Of a stretch of 6,678 nt of DNA, positions 1-5,910 are shown one piece after another (position 1 is the first letter of the stretch; every line of letters starts with the position of its first letter). A program made the position numbers and the translations under genes. Source of the stretch: Campylobacteraceae bacterium (GTDB lineage: Bacteria; Campylobacterota; Campylobacteria; Campylobacterales; Sulfurovaceae); NCBI GenBank assembly GCA_026982175.1, contig JALSHP010000017.1, positions 1-6,678 on the forward strand, given 5' to 3'. The notes under the pieces were generated by a model. It ran no database searches. It was not told the origin of the DNA and was given only the letters and a program-made list of their open reading frames with translations.

Positions 1-150
1 ATGAAAGCCAAAGCCTCTAAAAATGTGGTCATTGGAGATAAGATAACTATTGAGTATCTAAACGGGGCAAAAAACTATGAAGTTTTACAAATTCCCACCA
101 CCAAAACCATTCCTAAAAGTAAGAAAGATGAATATGTTAAAGAGTTGTAG
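1..150 (+). CDS. S4-domain RNA-binding protein, C-terminal part (5' end outside window)
   Basis: The frame is open from the first base and gives 49 residues ending in TAG. The segment VVIGDKITIEY, followed by NGAKNYEVLQIP, matches the second half of an S4 RNA-binding fold as seen in small Hsp15/RqcP-like proteins: the turn that places a basic strand on RNA, then a short basic tail ending KSKKDEYVKEL. A whole S4 protein of this family is about 80 residues, so roughly the first 30, with the helix-turn that contacts RNA, lie upstream. The ATG at base 1 is therefore probably an internal methionine, not the start. Such proteins bind rRNA or stalled 50S subunits; the exact role of this one cannot be told from the fragment. 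From memory, Campylobacter has an S4 gene directly before tsaE and lptB, which fits this neighbourhood. Confidence 0.75.
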   Translation: MKAKASKNVVIGDKITIEYLNGAKNYEVLQIPTTKTIPKSKKDEYVKEL

Positions 151-194
151 TATGATAATCTGTGTATATTAATTAAATTAACAAAGGAAAAAGC

Positions 195-1451
195 ATGAAC
201 AAAGAAGAAAAAATTCAAAGAATAGTAAACTTTAAATACATATTAATTTTAGTGATTTTAGGAGTCTTATTTAGTGCAATTATTCACCAAGTTGTCACTT
301 ACATTGATAATGGTGAATTATTTGACAAAGTGTTATTTACTATTATAGGAGTTTCTTCCTTAGGATTCTTTATTTATGGTCTATGGATGATGCTAATAGG
401 ATTAATAAAAAAAGTCAATACCGAAAATAGAGTATTAGTCTTTTCTAGTCCTATATTTTTATTGCCTATGATATATATTATTATTTTGGAAGTTAATAGT
501 AATGACTATAACTCTCTTGTTCCCATTGCAATTTTTATTGTTATGCTATTTACTATTTCTAAATTAGCATTTATAATTCGTAACTATTGGGATAAAAATA
601 GTAAAAATAAAATTTCTAAAGTTGATAAAAAGAATAAATTCTTACTTCTTTTAAAAGAAAAAAAATATACGAGAGTAGAATTCTTCTTAATGTTTTTTCT
701 TCCCACAGCGATTTTAATTTATGCGATCAGTATGATACTTGATGATATTGATGAGAATATATTATTCTTTATAATAATAGTCTTTACTCTATACTTGTTA
801 GTCTGGGGGATACTAAGCTTCATTTTTAGAGGTAGAGATATTGGGATCAAACTGTATATTACTCTATTAAGCCTCTTTATAGGAGTACCTATATTTACAT
901 TTCTTCTTCTAGTGGGTGCTGAGGATGAGCTATTCTTTTGGTGGATAAATGATGATCCGTATATACTTTTTTATATTCCTTTAGGCGTATATATATTATT
1001 TTTCCTTTTAATGCCAAGTGAAAACAAAAAAGGAAATATTTTAATGTGGATTTTAATATTTGTTTTAAGTGTAACTTATATCTTTGCTCACATACCAACA
1101 AAAACAACCGTGATTAATAATTTGATGTGGCAAGAACATGGACACAGTTCATATTCTTTTAAATTTGGAAATTGGGATGAAGCGAATGAATATTGTACTG
1201 AACTGCTATTTGATGGCTATGATGACTGGCGTTTACCTTCTACTAATGAATTTAGAAAATTGGATGGTACTCAGCTGAAAGAAAGACGAAGCTTTAATTA
1301 TGCTGCTAAGTACTGGACAAGTACAGCAACGTCATCAGATAGTTTAGAATTTTTTACAGTTGATTATGATTACAACTCTCTTGGTAAAGAGAAAAAAGAT
1401 TATCATAATTATATACAATGTGTTCGAGGCACTTTTCTTTCTTCAACTTAA
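195..1451 (+). CDS. Multi-pass membrane protein with periplasmic Lcl/DUF1566-type domain
   Basis: The product is 418 residues. Nine hydrophobic segments are visible, at about 13-34, 46-71, 80-100, 108-128, 162-182, 189-211, 219-240, 256-273 and 282-299. Loop charges follow the positive-inside rule: basic stretches around 72-79, 129-160, 212-219 and 275-280, and acidic loops around 36-45, 183-188 and 242-254. The N-terminus should thus be cytoplasmic and the C-terminus periplasmic. Residues about 306-412 form an Lcl/DUF1566-like domain with the hallmarks LMW (310-312), W327, DWRLP (344-348), YWTS (373-376) and CVRG (409-412). Cys334 and Cys409 could form a disulfide. These domains are related to formylglycine-enzyme/C-type-lectin-like folds and are thought to bind extracellular ligands; the function here is unknown. 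AAAGGA at 183-188 is a good ribosome binding site about 6 nt before the ATG. The DNA is clearly more A+T-rich than trpD or lptB, which suggests separate ancestry. The frame continues past the TAA into a second such domain. Confidence 0.8.
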   Translation: MNKEEKIQRIVNFKYILILVILGVLFSAIIHQVVTYIDNGELFDKVLFTIIGVSSLGFFIYGLWMMLIGLIKKVNTENRVLVFSSPIFLLPMIYIIILEVNSNDYNSLVPIAIFIVMLFTISKLAFIIRNYWDKNSKNKISKVDKKNKFLLLLKEKKYTRVEFFLMFFLPTAILIYAISMILDDIDENILFFIIIVFTLYLLVWGILSFIFRGRDIGIKLYITLLSLFIGVPIFTFLLLVGAEDELFFWWINDDPYILFYIPLGVYILFFLLMPSENKKGNILMWILIFVLSVTYIFAHIPTKTTVINNLMWQEHGHSSYSFKFGNWDEANEYCTELLFDGYDDWRLPSTNEFRKLDGTQLKERRSFNYAAKYWTSTATSSDSLEFFTVDYDYNSLGKEKKDYHNYIQCVRGTFLSST

Positions 1452-1859
1452 GATACTAATAAAAGTATATGGTTAAATGATATTTGTAGTTACCCAGGAG
1501 AAGTAAATGATGCAGGTATTTGTGAAGCTACATGGTCAGATGCAAAAAGAATTTGTCATAATGCTTGGGGAAGGCTACCTATGCAAAATGAATTAGAAAA
1601 AGTCATATTAAACTGTGGTGGAAAGGGCGAAGGAAAGTCTTGGGAAGAGTCGCAAAAAAATTACTCTGAAAATAGAGATAACAACTTATATCAATCTTGT
1701 TATAAAAAAGAAGGATTTAATAGCTCAGATGGGTACTGGTTAAAAAAGAATAATTATTCTATTGATTTTTACTCTGGTGAAATTACTAGACATTATGATT
1801 ATAATTACAAAATAATTGATGATAACTCGAGTATTCGATGTATTAGAGTAGGAGATTAG
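1452..1859 (+). pseudogene. Second Lcl/DUF1566-like domain, cut off from the preceding gene by one in-frame stop
   Basis: Directly after the TAA at 1449-1451 the same frame stays open for 135 codons, to a TAG at 1857-1859. Numbered on from the upstream protein with the stop as 419, the segment shows W426, ATWSDAKRIC (445-454), WGRLP (458-462, aligning with DWRLP of the first domain), GYW (513-515) and a closing IRCIRVGD. This is the same domain type in tandem, with six cysteines. No usual start codon lies between the stop and the core of the domain. The ATG at 1581 has a GGGGAAGG stretch six bases upstream, but those bases encode the conserved WGR and starting there would remove the first third of the domain. 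I read it as the tail of a once 554-residue protein, silenced by a recent nonsense change, or a base-call error, or reached by readthrough. The absence of any frameshift or second stop points to a recent or apparent break. Confidence 0.7.
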
Positions 1860-1957
1860 AGTTTTAGTTACTTAATAATATGGGCATAGAATTTTCACAG
1901 ACCAAAATAGAAAATTTAAAGTGCTAGGCTATAAAGATGATGATGCTAATATTGTTT

Positions 1958-1966
1958 TGCTATAAT
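1958..1966 (+). promoter_or_regulatory. Extended -10 promoter of the trpD-tsaE-lptB operon
   Basis: TGCTATAAT is a perfect TGn extended -10 element with consensus TATAAT at 1961-1966. No convincing -35 box is seen 17 bases upstream; weak -35 boxes are usual in Campylobacterota. Transcription would be expected to begin about 6-7 bases after the box, at 1972-1974, which coincides with the preferred trpD ATG at 1973. Confidence 0.6.
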
Positions 1967-1972
1967 CACATT

Positions 1973-2950
1973 ATGAGTAATACAAAAGAAAAATTTGAAA
2001 AACTGTTTAATAATGAGTTAAGTACCGAGGAGGCAAGAGCCTTTTTAATTGAGCTTTACGAAAAGGGAGAAACGCCTGAAGAGATAGCCATTGCTGCTTC
2101 TGTGATGCGTGAACACTCTGTTAAATTGCCTATGAGTGATGAGCTTAGAGAAAAAGCGATAGATGTGGTAGGAACGGGGGGTGACAAAAGTGGAAGCTTT
2201 AACATCTCAACTACGGTAGCACTTCTGTTGTCGGCGATGGGAAGAACGGTGGCTAAACATGGAAACCGAAGCATCACTTCTAACTCTGGTTCAGCTGATT
2301 TACTTGAAGCTTTAAACATCAACTTAAATTTAATGCCTGAACAACAGGTTGAGATGTTAGAAAAAACAGGCTTCTGTTTCATTTTTGCGATTAATCATCA
2401 CCCTGCAATGAAGCACATTATGCCCATTCGTCATTCGATTGAACATCGTACCATCTTTAACCTCTTAGGACCACTTACCAACCCTGCTGGAGCAAAAAAG
2501 TATCTATTGGGTGTTTTTCACCCAGAGTACATTGAACGTATGGCAATGGCTCTGCTAGACTTAGACATTACAAGAGCGTTTGTCGTCAGTTCAAACGATG
2601 GCATGGATGAGATTGGTTTGGCAACCACCACGCCATTTGCCTATGTGGAAAATGGTAAAATCTCTACAGGTTTGGTTAAACCCATGGACTTTGGTTTTAG
2701 AATGGCAGGAGCAGGGGAGATTTTGGGTGGAACAGCCCAAGAAAATGCCATGATAACACGTGAGATTTTTGCAGGAGTTGAGAAAGATGCCAAGCTTGAC
2801 ATTGTTCTACTAAACACAGCCTTTGCTCTCTTTGTAGATGGTTCGGTTAGGGACATGAAAGAGGCGTTAGATATGGTACGTGAGTGTATTAGCTCTGGAC
2901 AAGCAACGAAGCATTTAGAATATATTTCAGAAGTTTCAAACAGTTTTTAA
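1973..2950 (+). CDS. trpD: Anthranilate phosphoribosyltransferase
   Basis: TrpD joins anthranilate to phosphoribosyl pyrophosphate to give N-(5-phosphoribosyl)anthranilate, the second committed step of tryptophan synthesis, in the cytoplasm. The 325-residue product has the usual length. It shows the PRPP-binding glycine loop GTGGDKSGSFNIST (67-80), KHGNRS (95-100), SNSGSADLLEAL (103-114), the anthranilate-side NHHPAMKHIMPIR (141-153), RTIFNLLGPLTNPA (159-172) and the acidic metal motif DGMDEI (209-214). An ATG at 1937 would add 12 residues (MMMLILFCYNHI) that resemble no TrpD N-terminus and would lie upstream of the probable promoter, so I choose the ATG at 1973. No Shine-Dalgarno sequence precedes it and the -10 box ends 6 bases upstream, so translation may be leaderless. 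No other trp gene is in the window. tsaE follows after 2 nt. Confidence 0.93.
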   Translation: MSNTKEKFEKLFNNELSTEEARAFLIELYEKGETPEEIAIAASVMREHSVKLPMSDELREKAIDVVGTGGDKSGSFNISTTVALLLSAMGRTVAKHGNRSITSNSGSADLLEALNINLNLMPEQQVEMLEKTGFCFIFAINHHPAMKHIMPIRHSIEHRTIFNLLGPLTNPAGAKKYLLGVFHPEYIERMAMALLDLDITRAFVVSSNDGMDEIGLATTTPFAYVENGKISTGLVKPMDFGFRMAGAGEILGGTAQENAMITREIFAGVEKDAKLDIVLLNTAFALFVDGSVRDMKEALDMVRECISSGQATKHLEYISEVSNSF

Positions 2951-2952
2951 AT

Positions 2953-3366
2953 ATGAAAGAGATCATAGCCAATTTAAATGAATTAAATAGTGTTGTTGAG
3001 TATTTAAATGGGGTCGTTCCAAGCTCTGCAATTATTTTTTTAACAGGAAACTTAGCATCAGGAAAAACAACATTAACTAAAAGCATTGCAAAGAGTAGGG
3101 GAATTGATGGTGAAGTTACTTCTCCTACCTTTTCTCTGCAACAGTGCTATGATACTAATCTTTTTCACTATGACCTCTATCGTATTGAAAATGAAGAGTT
3201 TATGGAACTTGGACTCTTTGAAGAGTTTGACAAAGAGGGGTGGCATTTGTTAGAGTGGGGTGATGAAGCACTGAAAACTTTTTTACTCTCTGCTGGTTAT
3301 GATGTTTTTACGGTAAGCATTAGCCCTTTTGAAGATAAAAGAAAATACATAATAGAGAAGCATTAA
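2953..3366 (+). CDS. tsaE: tRNA threonylcarbamoyladenosine biosynthesis ATPase TsaE
   Basis: TsaE is the small P-loop ATPase that works with TsaB and TsaD to make N6-threonylcarbamoyladenosine at position 37 of tRNAs reading ANN codons. At 137 residues it is of normal size. Visible motifs are a Walker A loop GNLASGKT (32-39), TSPTF (56-60, the switch-like segment), HYDLYR (72-77) and EWGD (101-104, the conserved tryptophan region). The start lies 2 nt after the trpD stop and no clear ribosome binding site precedes it, so translation is probably coupled to trpD. Its TAA is followed directly by the lptB ATG. The tsaE-lptB pairing is, as far as I recall, conserved in Campylobacterota and does not imply a shared pathway. 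Confidence 0.92.
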   Translation: MKEIIANLNELNSVVEYLNGVVPSSAIIFLTGNLASGKTTLTKSIAKSRGIDGEVTSPTFSLQQCYDTNLFHYDLYRIENEEFMELGLFEEFDKEGWHLLEWGDEALKTFLLSAGYDVFTVSISPFEDKRKYIIEKH

Positions 3367-4098
3367 ATGGAAAAAATACACACCCTTGAAGCAAAGCATC
3401 TCTCTAAAACCATTAAAAAAACCACCATTGTACATGATGTTTCGGTTAAAGTCTCTTCTCGTGAAATTGTGGGGCTTTTAGGTCCTAATGGAGCAGGGAA
3501 AACCACCTCATTTTATATGATTTGTGGATTGACTGATGCGACCAAAGGAACAGTGTTTATAGACAGCGATGAGGTGACTAAAATGCCTTTGAGTCAACGT
3601 GCCAAACTAGGTATTGGTTATTTGCCTCAAGAAGCGAGTATCTTTAAAGACCTTTCAGTCGAAGACAATCTTTGGATGGCAGCTGAAGCGATGAAAATAG
3701 AGGAAAAGGTGGCTGAAGAGCGTATTGAAAATCTTTTAAATCTTTTTAATATTGAACCCATTAGAAAACGTTTGGGTATTCAGCTTTCAGGGGGAGAGCG
3801 ACGACGTGTGGAGATTGCTCGTGCTTTGGTGGCTGAACCAAAGTTTTTACTCTTAGATGAACCTTTTGCAGGGGTTGATCCCATTGCTGTAGAAGATATT
3901 CAAGGGATTATTAGAGAACTCATTAAGCTCAATATGGGCGTACTTATTACCGACCATAATGTGCGTGAAACATTGGGGATTTGTGACCGTGCCTATGTAA
4001 TGAAGTCAGGCGAGATGTTGGCAAGTGGTACAAGTGAAGAGATTAAGAAAGATGCGAATGTTATTAAGTACTATTTAGGAGAAAATTTTCACTTTTAA
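3367..4098 (+). CDS. lptB: Lipopolysaccharide export ABC transporter ATP-binding protein LptB
   Basis: LptB is the cytoplasmic ATPase dimer that, with LptF and LptG, extracts lipopolysaccharide from the inner membrane and pushes it onto the LptC-LptA bridge. The 243-residue product has all ABC motifs in order: Walker A GPNGAGKTT (39-47), Q-loop YLPQEASIF (85-93, Gln88), signature LSGGERRRVEIARAL (130-144), Walker B with LLLDEPFAGVDPIAV (151-165) and the H-loop TDHNVRETL (195-203, His197). The sequence between these motifs (PQEASIFKDLSVEDNL, PFAGVDPIAV, DHNVRETL) is typical of LptB rather than amino-acid importer ATPases. The ATG abuts the tsaE stop, and AGAGAAG just upstream inside tsaE can serve as ribosome binding site. 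rpoN follows lptB in Campylobacter as I remember it, but a tRNA cluster follows here. No hairpin-plus-T-run terminator is seen after the gene. Confidence 0.93.
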   Translation: MEKIHTLEAKHLSKTIKKTTIVHDVSVKVSSREIVGLLGPNGAGKTTSFYMICGLTDATKGTVFIDSDEVTKMPLSQRAKLGIGYLPQEASIFKDLSVEDNLWMAAEAMKIEEKVAEERIENLLNLFNIEPIRKRLGIQLSGGERRRVEIARALVAEPKFLLLDEPFAGVDPIAVEDIQGIIRELIKLNMGVLITDHNVRETLGICDRAYVMKSGEMLASGTSEEIKKDANVIKYYLGENFHF

Positions 4099-4108
4099 CA
4101 AAAAACTC

Positions 4109-4137
4109 TTGACATCTTTTTTAAAATAGTCTATAAT
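4109..4137 (+). promoter_or_regulatory. Consensus sigma-70 promoter of the tRNA cluster
   Basis: TTGACA (4109-4114) and TATAAT (4132-4137) are exact consensus boxes separated by 17 bases. The start point should lie near 4144. The bases just after the -10 box (GCCGTCC) are G+C-rich in an otherwise A+T-rich spacer, resembling the discriminator of stable-RNA promoters that are turned down by ppGpp. That regulatory reading is inference. The promoter begins 11 bases after the lptB stop and would drive all four tRNA genes. Confidence 0.88.
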
Positions 4138-4168
4138 GCCGTCCACACAAACAAAGTGTAGCATTTTT

Positions 4169-4243
4169 TGGGGTATGGCCAAGCGGTAAGGCATCAGTTT
4201 TTGGTACTGACATTCGGGGGTTCGAATCCCTCTACCCCATCCA
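4169..4243 (+). tRNA. tRNA-Gln (anticodon TTG)
   Basis: The acceptor arms TGGGGTA (4169-4175) and TACCCCA (4233-4239) pair fully, and are followed by discriminator T and an encoded CCA. The anticodon stem TCAGT/ACTGA encloses the loop TTTTGGT, giving anticodon TTG, which reads glutamine codons. The T arm contains the standard GGTTCGAATCC core. Length is 75 bases. T8 is present, the base that ThiI would thiolate. Confidence 0.96.
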
Positions 4244-4253
4244 CAAGATGTTG

Positions 4254-4363
<110 letters not shown>

Positions 4364-4367
4364 AAGA

Positions 4368-4478
<111 letters not shown>

Positions 4479-4496
4479 ATTTTTAAATTACAAAGC

Positions 4497-4516
4497 TTAT
4501 TGAAACTTTTCAATAA
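4497..4516 (+). other. Hairpin just before tRNA-Gly
   Basis: TTATTGAAA (4497-4505) and TTTCAATAA (4508-4516) are exact inverted repeats around a 2-base centre; sterically a stem of about 7-8 pairs with a small loop is more likely. It ends two bases before the 5' end of tRNA-Gly (4518). It could guide nuclease processing of the tRNA precursor. There is no T-run after it, so it is not an intrinsic terminator. Confidence 0.5.
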
Positions 4517-4517
4517 T

Positions 4518-4593
4518 GCGGGAATAGCTCAGTGGCTAGAGCCCCTGCCTTCCAAGCAGGATGTCGCGAGTTCGAATCTCGTTTCCCGCTCCA
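4518..4593 (+). tRNA. tRNA-Gly (anticodon TCC)
   Basis: Acceptor arms GCGGGAA (4518-4524) and TTCCCGC (4583-4589) pair fully, with discriminator T and an encoded CCA. The anticodon stem CCTGC/GCAGG holds the loop CTTCCAA, giving TCC, which reads GGA/GGG glycine codons. Length is 76 bases. It is the last gene of the cluster. A short T-run follows the CCA without a preceding hairpin other than the tRNA itself. Confidence 0.96.
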
Positions 4594-4650
4594 TTTTTAC
4601 TCGACTTTCAACACACTTTACATTAATTATATCTTTTGCTTCACATCATC

Positions 4651-4709
4651 TTTCATTAAATATCTTTTTGAATTAGCTAAGGCTAGTCCTGCAAAAATAT
4701 TTAATGAAA
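4651..4709. repeat. Nested inverted repeat / long stem-loop of unknown role
   Basis: TTTCATTAAATAT (4651-4663) and ATATTTAATGAAA (4697-4709) are perfect 13-base inverted repeats. Inside them TTTTTG (4665-4670) can pair with CAAAAA (4692-4697), using one base of the outer arm, and TAGC (4674-4677) with GCTA (4682-4685). The folded form has about 12 + 6 + 4 pairs. No T-run follows on either strand, so it does not look like a classic intrinsic terminator. It could be a small structured RNA, a factor-assisted end of the tRNA transcript, or a tiny palindromic repeat element. Confidence 0.6.
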
Positions 4710-4809
4710 TCTAATGCAAATTAAAAAATATTCTTAACATAAAGTGTATTGAAAGGCAAGTATGATTCTTTAAATCCAACTTTCAAAACAACTCCTTATA
4801 AAATATCTA

Positions 4810-4818
4810 TGGCATAAT
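4810..4818 (+). promoter_or_regulatory. Extended -10 promoter of ribBA-thiI
   Basis: TGGCATAAT is a TGn extended -10 element with CATAAT in place of TATAAT. Transcription would start near 4825, leaving a leader of about 36 bases with AAGGAAG (4846-4852) as ribosome binding site 8 bases before the ATG at 4861. No clear -35 box is seen. Confidence 0.5.
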
Positions 4819-4860
4819 TCGTGATAAATTATTATGTAGTCAATCAAGGAAGTAAATCGT

Positions 4861-5895
4861 ATGTCATCAGAAGCATTAAAAAGAGTAGAAATAGCAATAC
4901 AAGAGATTAAAAAAGGTCGCATGGTCATCATGATGGATGATGAAGATAGAGAAAATGAGGGTGATTTGGTCTATGCTGCGACACACTCAACACCTGACAT
5001 GGTAAACTTTATGGCAAAAGAGGCAAGAGGGCTTATCTGTACACCTTTACCTAAAGAATTAGCAGTTGAATTAGAACTTGTTCCAATGGTGAGCAATAAC
5101 ATCTCTAACCATGAAACAGCTTTCACTGTTTCAATTGATTCTACCATTGCTGACACAGGTATCTCTGCTGCTGAACGTGATGATTGTATCTCTAAACTAG
5201 CCAATCCTTTAACCAAAGCTTCTGACTTTGTACGACCTGGGCATATTTTCCCTTTGATTGCTAAAGATGGAGGTGTCTTAGTCCGTACAGGTCACACGGA
5301 AGGTTCGGTAGATATTTGTAAATTAGCAGGTCTAGCACCCATTGGTGTGATTTGTGAAATTATTAAAGATGACGGAACAATGGCTCGGCATGATGACTTG
5401 GAAATTTTTTCTAAAAAGCATAATATGCCCATTGTTTACATTTCAGATTTGGTAGAGTATCGTTTAGCCAATGAACAGCTAGTCAAACGAATAGCTGAAG
5501 AGGAGATTGAAGTTTTAGGCACTAAAGTTATGCAAATTTCTTATGAAGACCATTTGGGACGGGTGCATAAAGTAATACAGTTTTACACCACGCATGAAAC
5601 CGAAAATGTGAAGTTCCATAACATTGGAACCGATGTGGATTTACTCTTAAATCAAAAACGTTTTGAGCTAATTACCTCTTCTTTGGAGTACCTAAAGCTC
5701 AATGGTGGGGTTTGTGTCTTTTTAGATACCATGACCATTTCTAAAGAACAAGCCAAAGAGTATGGTGTAGGGGCTCAAATATTAAAAGATTTAGGTATTG
5801 AGAACATTAAACTACTCACCTCTAACAAAGAGACCGAGTTCATTGGTTTAGCAGGGTTTGGGCTGAATGTGGTCGAGAAGATAGAGACGATATAA
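4861..5895 (+). CDS. ribBA: 3,4-dihydroxy-2-butanone 4-phosphate synthase with degenerate GTP cyclohydrolase II domain
   Basis: The N-terminal half (about 1-200) is a complete RibB, which converts ribulose 5-phosphate to 3,4-dihydroxy-2-butanone 4-phosphate and formate for riboflavin synthesis. It has the acidic metal-binding loop DDEDRENEGD (26-35), TGISAAER (99-106), RPGHIFPL (125-132), RTGHTEGSVD (142-151) and EIIKDDGTMAR (166-176). The C-terminal half (about 205-340) keeps the outline of GTP cyclohydrolase II, for example YGVGAQILKDLG (301-312) and KLLTSN (317-322). It lacks the three-cysteine zinc site (CX2GX7CXC in active enzymes) and the glutamine/arginine-rich catalytic stretch, so it should not hydrolyse GTP. 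I recall the same state in Campylobacter and Helicobacter, where a separate RibA does that step. AAGGAAG upstream supports the start. thiI follows after 15 nt, probably co-transcribed. Confidence 0.92.
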   Translation: MSSEALKRVEIAIQEIKKGRMVIMMDDEDRENEGDLVYAATHSTPDMVNFMAKEARGLICTPLPKELAVELELVPMVSNNISNHETAFTVSIDSTIADTGISAAERDDCISKLANPLTKASDFVRPGHIFPLIAKDGGVLVRTGHTEGSVDICKLAGLAPIGVICEIIKDDGTMARHDDLEIFSKKHNMPIVYISDLVEYRLANEQLVKRIAEEEIEVLGTKVMQISYEDHLGRVHKVIQFYTTHETENVKFHNIGTDVDLLLNQKRFELITSSLEYLKLNGGVCVFLDTMTISKEQAKEYGVGAQILKDLGIENIKLLTSNKETEFIGLAGFGLNVVEKIETI

Positions 5896-5910
5896 GGTAT
5901 AGAGCGTAAT

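Larger units (their letters stand above)
4594..4860. other. A+T-rich intergenic region between tRNA-Gly and ribBA
   Basis: These 267 bases have no credible coding frame; short open frames that reach into it start inside tRNA genes. It contains a nested stem-loop at 4651-4709, a looser 7-base inverted repeat TTGAAAG (4749-4755) / CTTTCAA (4780-4786), the ribBA promoter at 4810-4818 and the ribBA ribosome binding site. I see no FMN riboswitch: the leader after the predicted start is only about 36 bases and lacks the conserved RFN core. Confidence 0.7.

Noticed and set aside
151..170. TATGATAAT and TATATT as -10 boxes for the membrane-protein gene
   Set aside because: Several weak -10-like hexamers occur in this A+T-rich spacer and none has a TGn extension or -35 partner; I cannot choose one.
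895..1107. 70-codon frame on the minus strand
   Set aside because: It lies antisense within the membrane-protein gene, resembles nothing known to me and has no ribosome binding site.
1581..1859. Independent 92-residue gene starting at ATG 1581
   Set aside because: The Shine-Dalgarno-like GGGGAAGG upstream encodes the conserved WGR of the domain, and the start would cut the domain in the middle. It is better read as part of the stop-split gene.
1890..1916. AATTTTC/GAAAATT inverted repeat, considered as a terminator for the split gene
   Set aside because: Only 7 A+T-rich pairs with a 13-base loop and no T-run; likely chance.
1880..1927. 15-codon frame (MGIEFSQTKIENLKC) upstream of trpD, considered as a trp leader peptide
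   Set aside because: It has no tryptophan codon, no ribosome binding site, no terminator/antiterminator hairpins, and lies upstream of the probable promoter.
2056..3086. Minus-strand frames opposite trpD and tsaE
   Set aside because: Shadows of strongly supported coding genes, with serine-rich or low-complexity translations and no start signals.
4081..4090. GAAAATTTTC palindrome at the end of lptB as a terminator
   Set aside because: It cannot form a stem with a usable loop and lies inside the coding sequence; no T-run terminator structure follows.
4819..4860. FMN riboswitch in front of ribBA
   Set aside because: The predicted leader is too short and none of the conserved RFN sequence blocks is present.
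4971..5216. 81-codon minus-strand frame opposite ribBA
   Set aside because: Antisense shadow of the conserved RibB catalytic region.
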